Assembly (NCBI GenBank): GCA_028870115.1
Contig: JAGWQH010000028.1
Location: 1-64,000, forward strand
Direction: 5' to 3'
Source of the DNA: Candidatus Methylomirabilota bacterium
GTDB lineage: Bacteria; Methylomirabilota; Methylomirabilia; Methylomirabilales; Methylomirabilaceae
Length of the DNA: 64,000 nt
Below, piece by piece: positions 51,038 to 60,635 of this stretch (position 1 is its first letter; each line of letters begins with the position of its first letter). The notes beneath the pieces are model-generated. The model did not search any database. It had not been told where the DNA came from and worked only from the letters and a program-made list of their open reading frames with translations. Position numbers and translations under genes: made by a program.

Positions 51038-51775
51038 ATGAGCTATCGCGTTCGCCTGGAGATGTTTGAAGGTCCCCTGGATCTCTTGCTCTATCTGATT
51101 CAGGTCAACGAGATCGACATCTACGACATCCCCATTGCTAAAATCACCCAGGAATACCTGGGATGTCTGGCAGGGATGGAAAAGCTGGATCTGGAGGTTG
51201 CGGGAGAGTTTCTGGTACTGGCCGCCACACTGATCCATATCAAGTCGAAGATGCTCATCCCGGTCGAGGAAGAGACGACGGATGGGCCGCTTGCGGATGA
51301 CCCGCGACAGGAGTTAGTAGAACGCCTTCTGGAATATAAGCGATTCAAGGAGGCGGCCATGACGTTCGAAGAGTTGGAGGCTGGCCAGTCGCTCCTCTAC
51401 GTGCGGCCTGCCGATCCTGTGGTTCCGATTGCCGACGGACCCCTGGAGATCAGTCTCTCCGCGCTGCTGCGCGCATTTATGACGGTGATGCAGCGAGTGC
51501 CGGAGGCCGTAGCAGGCGAAATTACCCCAGAGACGATTAACGTAGGAGAGCGAATGGTGGCGCTGTTGGATCGGCTGGCCCTTCAGAGTCCGGTATCGTT
51601 TATGGCCCTCTTCGAGGGGGTAACAACGCGTATCCAACTGATTGCGACCTTCCTCGGATTGCTCGAGTTGTTGCGTCGGGGCCTGGTCCGAGCCCGGCAA
51701 GCGGAACCGGGAAGCGAGATCACGATCTATCGTACCGTTGAAACTGCGGTGGAGACCGATGGACACTCCGGCTGA
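51038..51775 (+). CDS. scpA: Segregation and condensation protein ScpA
   Basis: A 245-residue kleisin. YRVRLEMFEGPLDLLLYLIQ at the N-terminus, the conserved EYL...LDLEVAGEFLVLAATLIHIK and RQELVERLLEYKRFKEAA are typical, with a winged-helix C-terminus (VSFMALFEGVTTRIQLIATF) that binds SMC. It overlaps scpB by 17 bases. Together with SMC it compacts chromosomes. Confidence 0.94.
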   Translation: MSYRVRLEMFEGPLDLLLYLIQVNEIDIYDIPIAKITQEYLGCLAGMEKLDLEVAGEFLVLAATLIHIKSKMLIPVEEETTDGPLADDPRQELVERLLEYKRFKEAAMTFEELEAGQSLLYVRPADPVVPIADGPLEISLSALLRAFMTVMQRVPEAVAGEITPETINVGERMVALLDRLALQSPVSFMALFEGVTTRIQLIATFLGLLELLRRGLVRARQAEPGSEITIYRTVETAVETDGHSG

Positions 51776-52370
51776 CCTCGGCCCACTCGGCATTCTTGAG
51801 GCATTGTTGTTTATGTCCGACGCGCCGCTCTCGCTGGAGCGGATCGAGGCGGTACTCGATGGGTACCCCAAAGCAGAGGTCAGCCGCCTACTCGCCGACT
51901 TACAGGAACAATGCCGGCAGCCGGAGCGAGGGGTGATCGTCAGTGAGGTTGCCGGAGGGTATCGCCTGACGACAAAGCCGGAGGTGGCCCCCTGGATCCA
52001 GCGGCTTCGCGGATCCAAACCGGCGAGGCTGTCCAAGGCTGCGCTGGAGACGCTGGCACTCATTGCCTATAAACAGCCGATTACCAAGCCGGAGATTGAG
52101 GCGGTTCGAGGGGTCATGGTTGACGGCGTCTTAAAGACGCTGGTGGAGCGTGATCTGGTTCGGATTCTCGGACGAAAGCCGGAGGTGGGCAGGCCGATCC
52201 TGTACGGAACCAGCCGCTCCTTCTTGGAATATTTTGGATTCAAGGATCTTTCGGAGCTGCCGACCTTGAAGGAGATTGAGGCGCTGGCCCCGAATGCGGC
52301 GGGGAAGGAGGTTTCACACGAGGCAGTTGAGCACACCGAGGAGGCGGAGGGAGTCGGCCGGCCCGACTAA
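51759..52370 (+). CDS. scpB: Segregation and condensation protein ScpB
   Basis: A 203-residue protein of two winged helices: LGILEALLFMSDAPLSLERI, then ALETLALIAYKQPITKPEIE and RGVMVDGVLKTLVERDLVRI, GRPILYGTSRSFLEYFGFKD. The C-terminus is acidic (EAVEHTEEAEG). The start ATG lies inside the end of scpA. It acts in the SMC-ScpAB condensin. Confidence 0.93.
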   Translation: MDTPADLGPLGILEALLFMSDAPLSLERIEAVLDGYPKAEVSRLLADLQEQCRQPERGVIVSEVAGGYRLTTKPEVAPWIQRLRGSKPARLSKAALETLALIAYKQPITKPEIEAVRGVMVDGVLKTLVERDLVRILGRKPEVGRPILYGTSRSFLEYFGFKDLSELPTLKEIEALAPNAAGKEVSHEAVEHTEEAEGVGRPD

Positions 52371-53163
52371 GCCGGCACGGCAGACAGGCGGCGGAGAGGA
52401 GCGGCTGCAGCGCTATCTCGCACGCGCGGGGCTCGGCTCGCGGAGGAGTTGCGAGCAACTGATCCTGGATGGGAGAGTCCGTGTGAATAATCGGGTCGTT
52501 ACCCAGCTTGGGACCAAGGTCTCACCGGGTTTCGATACGGTAACGTACGACGGCAGACCCGTCACGCCATCGCAGAGTCTTCTTTATCTTATTCTCCATA
52601 AGCCGGCGGGCGTACTGACTTCGCTGTCCGATCCACGAGGGCGGCCGGTTATCGGTGATCTCTTGCCGCCGCGTGGACTGCCCAGGCTCTTTCCTGTCGG
52701 GCGTCTTGACTATCAGACCGAAGGCCTGGTGCTTCTGACCAATGATGGGGCGCTGGCCCATGGGCTCATGCATCCCAGCTTCGAGGTCGAGAAGGAGTAT
52801 CTCGCAAAGGTGCGTGGTTGTCCTACACCCGACGATCTGGCCAGATTGAAGGCGGGGGTGGTGTCGGATGGGGAGAAGCTGCGAGCGACCCACGCCGAGA
52901 TTGTGAGGCCCGGGATCGGTTCCGCGTGGCTCAAGCTGATCGTGCATCAGGGACGGTATCACGAGATTCGACGGATGTGCGACGTCATCGGACACCCGGT
53001 GCTGCGGCTTCAGAGGGTTCGCGTCGGCCCGATTGTGTTAGGGAGGTTACCCAAAGGGTGCTGGCGTCGGCTCACTCCCGTGGAGTTAGCCGGTATCCGT
53101 CGCGCGGTAGGCGACGGAGCAATGCGTAGGGGTCCAATAGCGAGGGGTAGCGCGCGCCCCTGA
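52294..53163 (+). CDS. rluB: 23S rRNA pseudouridine synthase, RluB/RsuA family
   Basis: A protein of up to 289 residues. An S4 RNA-binding domain (LQRYLARAGLGSRRSCEQLI, DGRVRVNN) precedes the catalytic domain with LFPVGRLDYQTEGLVLLTND (catalytic Asp) and VHQGRYHEIRRMCDVIGHPV. The Arg-rich first 30 codons are outside the family pattern and the start is unresolved: the only ATG, at 52294, overlaps scpB by 77 bases with no clear ribosome site. No start codon lies between it and the S4 domain. Confidence 0.88.
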   Translation: MRRGRRFHTRQLSTPRRRRESAGPTKPARQTGGGEERLQRYLARAGLGSRRSCEQLILDGRVRVNNRVVTQLGTKVSPGFDTVTYDGRPVTPSQSLLYLILHKPAGVLTSLSDPRGRPVIGDLLPPRGLPRLFPVGRLDYQTEGLVLLTNDGALAHGLMHPSFEVEKEYLAKVRGCPTPDDLARLKAGVVSDGEKLRATHAEIVRPGIGSAWLKLIVHQGRYHEIRRMCDVIGHPVLRLQRVRVGPIVLGRLPKGCWRRLTPVELAGIRRAVGDGAMRRGPIARGSARP

Positions 53164-53180
53164 GAGGACTGGAGAGCCGG

Positions 53181-54257
53181 ATGAAGATTACAACGTTGCG
53201 GCGTAAGGTCGATCAAATCGATTCGAAGATTGTGTCGCTGCTGGGCGAGCGGGCCGAGCTTGTGGTCAGGATCGGGCAGGAAAAGGCCAAGGCGAATCTG
53301 AACGTCCACGTTCCACAGCGCGAGGAAGAGATTGTCGCCCGTCTGATACGGCAAAACAAAGGCCGCTTTCCGGCTCACGCCATCAGGCCTGTCTTTCGCG
53401 AGATCATATCAGCCTGCCGGTCCGTACAGGGTCCGCTGAAGCTGGCCTATCTTGGCCCTGAAGGGACGTTTACCCACGTGGCCTGCACCCGGCGGTTTGG
53501 AGGTTCGGCCTGCTTTGTACCGGTCCACACTATCGGTGATGTATTTGCTGAAGTGGAAAAGGGGAACGTCAACTACGGGATCGTGCCGATCGAGAACTCC
53601 AGCGAAGGTGTGGTCAGCCACACCCTGGATATGTTCGTTGACTCGGACCTGAAGATCTGCGGTGAGATTCTTCTGGGGGTATCCCACAGCCTGCTGTCCA
53701 AATCAGGCGATTTGAGGAAGGTGAAAAAGGTCTACTCGCACCCGCATGCCTTCGCTCAGTCACGGAAGTGGCTGGAGGCGAATCTGCCGAGAGTTCCGCT
53801 CTTTGAGGCTTCCAGTACGGCAGCGGCCGCACAGCTTGTGACAAAGGATCGGACGGCCGCGGCTATCGCCAGCGAATTGGCGGCGAGCCTGTACAAGCTT
53901 CAAGTAGTTTCTAGGAAAATAGAGGATACGCCTTGTAATGTCACAAGATTCTTGATAATAGGTCGGATCGTACCCGCACCCACTGATCACGATAAAACCT
54001 CCCTGATGTTCTCGATCAAAGATCGGGTCGGCGCACTCTATCGGATCCTGGAACCGTTTGCGAAGTATCAGATCAACCTGACCAAGGTCGAGTCCCGCCC
54101 ATCTAAGACGAAAGCGTGGGAGTATATCTTTTATCTGGATATTGAGGGACACATCGGCGACGAGCCTGTCAAGGCGGCGCTCGCGCTCTTACAGGAGGAG
54201 TGCCTTTTTTTGAAGGTCCTCGGCTCGTACCCAAGAGAAAACTCAATCGAGAGCTGA
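53181..54257 (+). CDS. pheA: Bifunctional chorismate mutase / prephenate dehydratase
   Basis: A 358-residue enzyme of phenylalanine synthesis. An AroQ-type chorismate mutase domain is at 1-85 (LRRKVDQIDSKIVSLLGERA), the dehydratase at 90-270 (LAYLGPEGTFTHVACTRRF, YGIVPIENSSEGVV, NVTRFLIIG) and an ACT domain with the ESRP-type feedback motif (TKVESRPSKTKAWEYIFYLD) at the end. It starts the aromatic block pheA-hisC-aroF-tyrA, 17 bases after rluB. Confidence 0.95.
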   Translation: MKITTLRRKVDQIDSKIVSLLGERAELVVRIGQEKAKANLNVHVPQREEEIVARLIRQNKGRFPAHAIRPVFREIISACRSVQGPLKLAYLGPEGTFTHVACTRRFGGSACFVPVHTIGDVFAEVEKGNVNYGIVPIENSSEGVVSHTLDMFVDSDLKICGEILLGVSHSLLSKSGDLRKVKKVYSHPHAFAQSRKWLEANLPRVPLFEASSTAAAAQLVTKDRTAAAIASELAASLYKLQVVSRKIEDTPCNVTRFLIIGRIVPAPTDHDKTSLMFSIKDRVGALYRILEPFAKYQINLTKVESRPSKTKAWEYIFYLDIEGHIGDEPVKAALALLQEECLFLKVLGSYPRENSIES

Positions 54258-54273
54258 GACAATCGGAAAAGCC

Positions 54274-55416
54274 ATGACTAAGTTACTGGAAGAGCTCGCC
54301 TCTCCATATCTTCAGGGGCTCGTACCGTATATCCCGGGGAAGCCGATCGGCGAAGTGGAGCGGGAACTCGGAATCACGGGAGCCATCAAGCTAGCTTCCA
54401 ATGAGAACCCCCTTGGCCCCTCGCCGCTGGCGCTCCGCGCCCTACGAGACGCGCTGTCGGAGAGCCACCGGTATCCCGATGGCGGCGGCTATTACCTGAA
54501 ACAGGCGCTGGCGAAGCGTCTTGGGCTGGCACCGGACCATCTGGTGCTGGGGAACGGCTGCAATGAACTCCTTGAGCTGACGGCCCGCTGCTTCCTGCTG
54601 CCGGGTGATGAGGTCGTGATCGCCGATCCGGCGTTCATCATCTACGGCATGCTGGCGCATCTGCAGGGGTGTACGACGGTTCGCGTACCGCTGAAGGCGT
54701 GGACCCACGATCTTGAGGCGATGGCGAAGGCAGTGACCTCCAGAACCAAGATGGTCTTTATCGGCAATCCGAACAATCCTACCGGCACGGCTGTGAGGCC
54801 GACGCAACTGGCCGTATTTATGGACGCCCTGCCGGACAATGTCGTTGTCGTGATCGATGAGGCGTATGTCGAGTATGTCCCTTCGGAAATGGTGCCGGAT
54901 TCGCTCAGGTTTGTCCGGCAAGGGTGCTCCGTGATTGTGCTGCGGACCTTCTCCAAGATCTATGGCTTGGCAGGGCTGCGGGTCGGATATGGGATGGCGC
55001 CTCCGGCGATGGTGGAACTCCTCGATCGGATTCGCGCGCCGTTCAACGTCAATGCCTTGGCGCAGCGGGCTGCGCTGGCTGCCCTCGATGACGAAGCCCA
55101 TCTGTCAAGTAGCCGAAAGGTGAATGAGTTGGGCAAGGCCTACCTGTCCGGAGAGCTTCATCGCCTGGGGCTGGAGTGCCCGCCGTCCGTCGCCAATTTC
55201 CTGTTGGTCGATCTAAAGCGGGACGGGCGGTCGGTGGCGGATGCGCTGCTCCGCATGGGCGTCATTGTACGCCCATTAGGGGGAGCCCAATTATTGAAGA
55301 CCTACATCCGTGTGACCATCGGGACGCCTCCGGAAAACGAACGATTCATGGAGGCGCTAAAAACTGTGTTGGGGAGAGAGCAGCATTCAACTCTCAGCGA
55401 TCAGCAAGCAGGATAA
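54274..55416 (+). CDS. hisC: Histidinol-phosphate / aromatic aminotransferase
   Basis: A 380-residue class I/II PLP aminotransferase. KLASNENPLGPSPLALRALR, the PLP-phosphate region and FSKIYGLAGLRVGYGMAP with the Lys that binds PLP (FSK) mark HisC. Between pheA and aroF it probably also transaminates phenylpyruvate or prephenate, since no separate aromatic aminotransferase is in the block. It follows pheA by 16 bases. Confidence 0.93.
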   Translation: MTKLLEELASPYLQGLVPYIPGKPIGEVERELGITGAIKLASNENPLGPSPLALRALRDALSESHRYPDGGGYYLKQALAKRLGLAPDHLVLGNGCNELLELTARCFLLPGDEVVIADPAFIIYGMLAHLQGCTTVRVPLKAWTHDLEAMAKAVTSRTKMVFIGNPNNPTGTAVRPTQLAVFMDALPDNVVVVIDEAYVEYVPSEMVPDSLRFVRQGCSVIVLRTFSKIYGLAGLRVGYGMAPPAMVELLDRIRAPFNVNALAQRAALAALDDEAHLSSSRKVNELGKAYLSGELHRLGLECPPSVANFLLVDLKRDGRSVADALLRMGVIVRPLGGAQLLKTYIRVTIGTPPENERFMEALKTVLGREQHSTLSDQQAG

Positions 55417-55455
55417 GAGCCGAGAGCTGATTACTGCCAACTGAGGGTTTATTCT

Positions 55456-56469
55456 ATGATCATCATCTTGAAACCGAACGCAACCGAAGCTGAGATTGCC
55501 CTGGTCGTGAAGAAGATCGAAAGCTTCGGCTTGGCCGCCCACATCTCGAAAGGGACCGAGCGGACCATCATCGGGGCGATCGGCGATGAACGGGTTCTGC
55601 AGGAGGGGCCGTTAGAGGCCTTCCCCTTTGTGGAAGAGGTTCTGCCGATTCTGAAGCCGTATAAGCTGGCCAGCCGCGAATTCAAGCCGGACGGCTCCGT
55701 CGTCAATGTAGACGGGGTGCTGGTGGGCGGCCGGCAGGTGGTGGTGATGGCCGGTCCCTGCGCTGTGGAGAGTCGGGAAGGTCTCCTGCAGATCGCGCAG
55801 TACGTGAAGGCCGGCGGAGGGCGCATCCTCAGAGGCGGCGCGTATAAACCTCGGACCTCCCCGTACAGCTTTCAAGGTCTGGGTGAGGAGGGGCTGGCCT
55901 ATCTGGCTGAGGCCAAGCAGGCCACGGGACTACCGATTGCGACCGAACTGATGGACAGCCGTGATGCGGATGCCGTCTATCAATACGCCGATCTGATACA
56001 GATCGGCGCGAGGAATATGCAGAACTTCAAACTCCTGACCGAGGTCGGGTCCCGGCGAAAGCCGGTTCTCTTGAAGCGGGGATCGAGCAGCACCGTTAAA
56101 GAACTGTTGCTCGCCGCCGAGTATATCCTGTCGGAGGGCAACTACGACGTGATCCTCTGTGAGCGCGGGATCAGGACCTTTGAGGACGCCACCCGCAACA
56201 CACTGGATCTCTCGGCTGTCCCACTAATCAAGCGGCTTTCCCACTTGCCGGTGGTCGTCGATCCGAGTCATGGGACAGGCAAGTGGCATCTGGTTTCGCC
56301 GATGGCCCTGGCAGCCGTCGCAGCCGGCGCCGACGGTATCATGGTGGAGATCCATCCTCACCCGGAAGAAGCCCTGTCCGACGGCCCGCAAGCGCTTCTA
56401 CCCAGCACATTCGAGACACTGATGAACGAACTGCACAGAGTGGCTCAGGCCGTAGGAAGATCCCTGTGA
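55456..56469 (+). CDS. aroF: 3-deoxy-7-phosphoheptulonate (DAHP) synthase, type I-beta
   Basis: A 337-residue enzyme with an N-terminal ferredoxin-like regulatory domain ([20 protein letters not shown]) and a barrel containing [50 protein letters not shown] and [14 protein letters not shown]. It commits erythrose-4-phosphate and PEP to aromatic synthesis. The stop overlaps the tyrA GTG, which confirms coupling. Confidence 0.95.
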   Translation: MIIILKPNATEAEIALVVKKIESFGLAAHISKGTERTIIGAIGDERVLQEGPLEAFPFVEEVLPILKPYKLASREFKPDGSVVNVDGVLVGGRQVVVMAGPCAVESREGLLQIAQYVKAGGGRILRGGAYKPRTSPYSFQGLGEEGLAYLAEAKQATGLPIATELMDSRDADAVYQYADLIQIGARNMQNFKLLTEVGSRRKPVLLKRGSSSTVKELLLAAEYILSEGNYDVILCERGIRTFEDATRNTLDLSAVPLIKRLSHLPVVVDPSHGTGKWHLVSPMALAAVAAGADGIMVEIHPHPEEALSDGPQALLPSTFETLMNELHRVAQAVGRSL

Positions 56470-57410
56470 CCACCGGGTCAAGCTCGGAGCCGCTTGGCGC
56501 TGATGTCTCGCCGTCTCTTCCCCTCATGGGACGGCTCGCCATTGTCGGCCTGGGTCTGATCGGTTCAAGTGTGGGGCTGGCCTGTCGGGCTCGTGGTCTG
56601 GCCAAAGAGATCCGAGGGGCCGATATCGCAACGGACCATCGCGCGCACGCGATCGCGCTGGGCGTCGTCGACCTGACCTTTGCAGATGCTGGTGCTGCTG
56701 TCGAGGGGGCCGACATGGTCCTGCTCGCTGTGCCGGTCGGCGCGATTGCACCTACGCTGGAGCGGATCGTTCCGCATCTTGCGCCGGGCGCGGTGGTGAC
56801 TGATGTGGGAAGCGTCAAGCGAGTGGTTACGGCGGCGATGGATCGGCTGCTGCCGAAGGGCAACGGAGTTCCCGGCCATCCGATCGCCGGACGCGAGACA
56901 TCCGGTCCATATGCGGCGTCGGCCGAGCTGTTTGTTAGCGCCAAGTGCGTTCTGACCCCAAGCGTCATTACCGATCCGGCCGCTGCTAGTCGGGTCGGCG
57001 CCCTGTGGAACGGAATGGGAGCGGAGGTACTGCAGATGAGCCCGGAGCGTCACGACGAGATCTTCGCCGCCGTCAGCCATCTGCCGCACATTGTTGCGTA
57101 TGCGCTGATGGGTGCTATATTCGATCTGGAGGATGGCGAGAATCTGCAGGCATTAGCGGGAGGTGGCTTGAGAGATTTCAGTCGGGTAGCGATGAGCCAT
57201 CCGATCATGTGGCGGGATATCTGTCTCGCCAACCGTGAGCCGATTCTGAAGATGATCGAACGGTTCCAGGCTGCGCTTGGTGATCTGGCGGCGACGATCA
57301 GTGCCGAAGACGGGGAAGGGCTCCGCCAGCGGTTCGCGAGGGCGCGCGCCTGTCGGGAGGATTTTAGGAGCGGGAATGAAGGGAACGACCGCGAGCGTCC
57401 AGGTCGGTAA
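56466..57410 (+). CDS. tyrA: Prephenate dehydrogenase
   Basis: A 314-residue NAD(P)-dependent enzyme of tyrosine synthesis. LAIVGLGLIGSSVGLACRAR is the Rossmann glycine loop. TDVGSVKRVV, GHPIAGRETSGPYAA and LSHLPHIVAYALMG-like AAVSHLPHIVAYALMG supply the active-site Ser and His residues. The GTG start at 56466 forms GTGA with aroF; an ATG at 56526 is the alternative and begins right at the Rossmann motif. It overlaps hflX by 35 bases. Confidence 0.92.
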   Translation: MTTGSSSEPLGADVSPSLPLMGRLAIVGLGLIGSSVGLACRARGLAKEIRGADIATDHRAHAIALGVVDLTFADAGAAVEGADMVLLAVPVGAIAPTLERIVPHLAPGAVVTDVGSVKRVVTAAMDRLLPKGNGVPGHPIAGRETSGPYAASAELFVSAKCVLTPSVITDPAAASRVGALWNGMGAEVLQMSPERHDEIFAAVSHLPHIVAYALMGAIFDLEDGENLQALAGGGLRDFSRVAMSHPIMWRDICLANREPILKMIERFQAALGDLAATISAEDGEGLRQRFARARACREDFRSGNEGNDRERPGR

Positions 57411-58551
57411 GTCAAGCGAACGGGCGCTGCTGGTGGGGATTCACTGCAAGCGCAACCCCCGCTGGGAGGCTGAAGAGTCGTTGGAGGAGCTGGCTCGTCT
57501 GGCGGAATCGGCAGGGGCCTCAGTGGCTGGGACGATCTTGCAGGAACGGGACGCGCCGGACCCGCGCTATCTGATCGGGAAGGGCAAGGCGCAGGAGATG
57601 AAGGCGCAGTGGGGCGGGAAGGTCGATCTGCTGGTAATGGATGAGGAGCTGTCCGGTTCGCAGCAGCGCAACCTGGAGGAACTGATCGGATGGAAAACCG
57701 TTGATCGTCCCTTGCTCATCCTGGATATCTTTGCCCAGCGTGCGAGGAGCCGGGAAGGCAAACTCCAGGTGGAGTTGGCCCAGCTCGACTACCTGTTGCC
57801 GCGCCTCGTCGGGCGAGGGGTTGAGCTGTCGCGCCTTGGTGGCGGCATCGGGACACGTGGCCCAGGCGAAACCAAATTGGAGACCGATCGTCGGACGATC
57901 CGCCGCCGCATGGCGAAGATCCGGGAGGAGCTGGCCAAGGTCCGTCGGCATCGAGCGCTCCTCAGGCGGCCTCGAAAACGCCATGCCATCCCGATCGTGG
58001 CCTTGGTCGGCTACACCAATGCCGGGAAGTCGACGCTCTTCAATGCCCTCACGCACTCGGGCGTCCGGACCGACGACGCGCTCTTCGTGACCCTCGATCC
58101 CATCCTGCGTCGGGTAACCACGGCCGACGGATTCAGCTTTCTGCTCTCCGATACCGTGGGGTTCATCCGGCGCCTCCCCGCGCAATTGGTGACGGCGTTC
58201 AAGGCGACCCTTGAGGAGTTGGACGAGGCCGATCTCCTGCTGCACATAATCGATGCCAGCCATCCCCAGGTGATGGAGCAGAAAGAGACCGTAGATACGC
58301 TCCTCAGGGAGCTCGGCCTCTCGCCAAAGCCGATTGTTGAGGTCTTCAACAAGGTTGATCTCTTGACGAGCGGGATTGGATCTTCCTTTATTGGCGGTAA
58401 GACTGTGGTGCCGCGGGTGGCTGTATCCGCCATCACAGGGTATGGCCTCGATCGACTCACGCAGACAGTGCGTGAGTCGCTTGTTCCTACCGCTTCGCAG
58501 GCGAAAGAATACGACTGGGTACCCTATCCCGCCGTTCACGTGCAAGGCTGA
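57376..58551 (+). CDS. hflX: Ribosome-splitting GTPase HflX
   Basis: A 391-residue GTPase. The N-terminal HflX domain (ERDAPDPRYLIGKGKAQEMK, LDIFAQRARSREGKLQVELA, GGGIGTRGPGETKLETDRR) leads into the G domain with GYTNAGKSTLFNAL (G1), DTVGFIRRLP (G3) and NKVD (G4). It rescues stalled ribosomes under stress. AGGAG precedes the ATG at 57376, inside the tyrA end. Confidence 0.95.
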   Translation: MKGTTASVQVGKSSERALLVGIHCKRNPRWEAEESLEELARLAESAGASVAGTILQERDAPDPRYLIGKGKAQEMKAQWGGKVDLLVMDEELSGSQQRNLEELIGWKTVDRPLLILDIFAQRARSREGKLQVELAQLDYLLPRLVGRGVELSRLGGGIGTRGPGETKLETDRRTIRRRMAKIREELAKVRRHRALLRRPRKRHAIPIVALVGYTNAGKSTLFNALTHSGVRTDDALFVTLDPILRRVTTADGFSFLLSDTVGFIRRLPAQLVTAFKATLEELDEADLLLHIIDASHPQVMEQKETVDTLLRELGLSPKPIVEVFNKVDLLTSGIGSSFIGGKTVVPRVAVSAITGYGLDRLTQTVRESLVPTASQAKEYDWVPYPAVHVQG

Positions 58552-58582
58552 TCACTCGTTTCCTCTGGCCGGAGTCCTGTCA

Positions 58583-59113
58583 ATGCTGAACCTTGCCAAT
58601 AGCCTCACGATCCTCAGGATCTTTATGACCCCCGTCATCTCGATCCTGCTGGTTTACAAGTTCTGGAGGCTTAGCCTGGCGACCTTTCTGTTGGCAGGCG
58701 TCACCGACGCACTGGACGGGTTTATCGCTCGTTCGAGGGCCCAGCGAACAGACTTGGGGACGATCCTGGATCCCCTGGCCGACAAGCTGCTGCTCTCTGC
58801 CACCTTCGTGACGCTGGTCTATCTGCGGCAGATTCCCCAGTGGCTCTTCATTATTGTTATCAGCCGGGATCTGATATTGATTGGCGGTTTCCTCGTCGTC
58901 TACATTGCCACCGGCAAGACAACGGTCTCCGTCTCCAAGATGGGAAAGCTTACCACCGGTCTGCAGGTTGCGACCGTGTTGACAACCCTGCTGGCGCGTC
59001 TGAGCAGCGGGGTGGGATCCTTCTTGCCTGGGCTCGTCTATCTCACAGCAGCGATCACGATCTTTTCCGGACTCGACTACGTCCGCCGGGGCGCGAGGGT
59101 GCTCAGCTGGTGA
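58583..59113 (+). CDS. Second CDP-alcohol phosphatidyltransferase (PgsA paralogue)
   Basis: A 176-residue membrane protein with LNLANSLTILRIFMTPVISI and the full phosphotransferase motif DALDGFIARSRAQ...LGTILDPLADK. It belongs to the same family as the pgsA at 48184 but differs substantially. It may make cardiolipin, phosphatidylinositol phosphate or phosphatidylserine rather than phosphatidylglycerol phosphate; the substrate cannot be told from sequence alone. GGAG lies eight bases before the ATG. der follows after 11 bases. Confidence 0.85.
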   Translation: MLNLANSLTILRIFMTPVISILLVYKFWRLSLATFLLAGVTDALDGFIARSRAQRTDLGTILDPLADKLLLSATFVTLVYLRQIPQWLFIIVISRDLILIGGFLVVYIATGKTTVSVSKMGKLTTGLQVATVLTTLLARLSSGVGSFLPGLVYLTAAITIFSGLDYVRRGARVLSW

Positions 59114-59124
59114 AGGAGGCCGCG

Positions 59125-60441
59125 ATGTCCCTTCCGATTGTCACGATTGTTGGTCGGCCCAATGTAGGGAAATCGACCTTATTCAACCGGCTGGTGGGGG
59201 GGCGAAGGGCGATTGTGCACGACGAGCCTGGCGTCACCAGGGATCGGCTGTACGCGACGGTCGAGTGGAAGGGCCGCACGTTCACCCTCGGTGATACGGG
59301 GGGGTTGGAGCCTGGCGCAGGAAGCGGTCTGGCGGCCCAGGTGCTCATCCAGGTCCGGCAGGCGGTTCAGGAGGCCGCCCTCGTCATCTTCGTCGTTGAC
59401 GCCCGCGAGGGGCTGACACCACTGGATGAAGAGATCGCTCGGCTGCTTCGACACGATGTGAAAGCTCGCATCGTCGTGGCGCCGAATAAGGTCGATCGTC
59501 CGGCCCATGAGACGCTGGCGTCTGAATTCTTTCGGATGGGGTTCGACGAGATCTGCCCGGTCTCCGCCGAGCATGGGCTGGGCGTCGCGGAGCTGTGCGA
59601 CGTGATTGTCGAGGCGCTGCCACCGGCAGAGGTTGCACCCGAGCAGAAGGCCATCCGCGTGACGGTGGTCGGTCGCCCGAATGTGGGAAAATCATCGCTG
59701 GTCAACGGGCTACTGGGGCAGGAGCGTGTCATCGTGAGTGAGCTGCCGGGCACAACGAGGGATGCGATCGATACCCCGTTCACCTACAACGATACCCCGT
59801 ACATCCTGATCGACACCGCAGGACTCCGGTCGCGTAGTAAGGTCCAACAGCCATTGGAACGGTTCAGCGTAGTGCGGGCGCTCAAGGCCATTGAACGGAG
59901 CGATGTCGCCCTGATCCTGCTGGACGCGAAAGACGGGATCACTGACCAGGATGCCAAAATCGCCGCCTTCGTCCAGGACGCCGGCAGCGGTGCCATCCTG
60001 GTGGCGAATAAGTGGGACCTGATGCCGTCCGGCGGCGATGCCCGGCAACAGTTCACACTGGAGGTCCGCGAGCGATTGCGGCACCTGGACTACGCGCCCA
60101 TCGCGTTCGTCTCGGCGCTGACCGGCTATCAAGTGCTTACGCTGTTACCGATGCTTCAGACCGTCTCACAAGCGCGCACCCACCGGGTGCCGACCCCCCA
60201 GCTCAATGATCTCATTGGTGAGGCGGTCCAGAAGTATCCCCCGCCCGCCCACGGCAAACGCCCCGTCCGATTTCATTACGCCACACAGGCGGCAGCGCTT
60301 CCCCCCACTTTTTTACTCTTCGTAAGCGACCCGCGCGGTGTGCGGGTCGCTTACCGGCGCTATCTGGTCAACCAACTCAGAGCCGCGTACGGCTTTGTCG
60401 GTACTCCAATCCGCTTGGTTTTAAAGGCCAAGTCCGCCTAG
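59125..60441 (+). CDS. der: Ribosome assembly GTPase Der (EngA)
   Basis: A 438-residue protein with two tandem G domains, unique to Der: VGRPNVGKSTLFNRL near residue 10 and VVGRPNVGKSSLVNGLLG near 183, each with DTGG or DTAG and NKxD motifs (PNKVD, ANKWD). The C-terminal KH-like domain contains GKRPVRFHYATQ. AAGGAGG precedes the ATG. The coding sequence contains a perfect 13-bp inverted repeat (60322-60354). Confidence 0.95.
   Translation: MSLPIVTIVGRPNVGKSTLFNRLVGGRRAIVHDEPGVTRDRLYATVEWKGRTFTLGDTGGLEPGAGSGLAAQVLIQVRQAVQEAALVIFVVDAREGLTPLDEEIARLLRHDVKARIVVAPNKVDRPAHETLASEFFRMGFDEICPVSAEHGLGVAELCDVIVEALPPAEVAPEQKAIRVTVVGRPNVGKSSLVNGLLGQERVIVSELPGTTRDAIDTPFTYNDTPYILIDTAGLRSRSKVQQPLERFSVVRALKAIERSDVALILLDAKDGITDQDAKIAAFVQDAGSGAILVANKWDLMPSGGDARQQFTLEVRERLRHLDYAPIAFVSALTGYQVLTLLPMLQTVSQARTHRVPTPQLNDLIGEAVQKYPPPAHGKRPVRFHYATQAAALPPTFLLFVSDPRGVRVAYRRYLVNQLRAAYGFVGTPIRLVLKAKSA
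60322..60354. repeat. Perfect 13-bp inverted repeat within der
   Basis: GTAAGCGACCCGC (60322-60334) and GCGGGTCGCTTAC (60342-60354) with a 7-base loop, in the KH-domain coding part. It encodes ordinary-looking residues (VSDPRGVRVAYR). Confidence 0.75.
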
Positions 60442-60635
60442 GGCGCCCGTGAAGTCATGCTGACCGGCTGGAATATGTAAGCGAATCAAGACCAGCGTTT
60501 AGAGATCGGCTCACCTCCTCCCGTGAACGGGCGGGAATCAACTACGCCCCAACGGAGGGAGAGCAAGAACTTTCATGGTAATAACGCCCTTGCTATGTCC
60601 GGGAAACTAACCAAACATCACGCACTGGAGACGCT

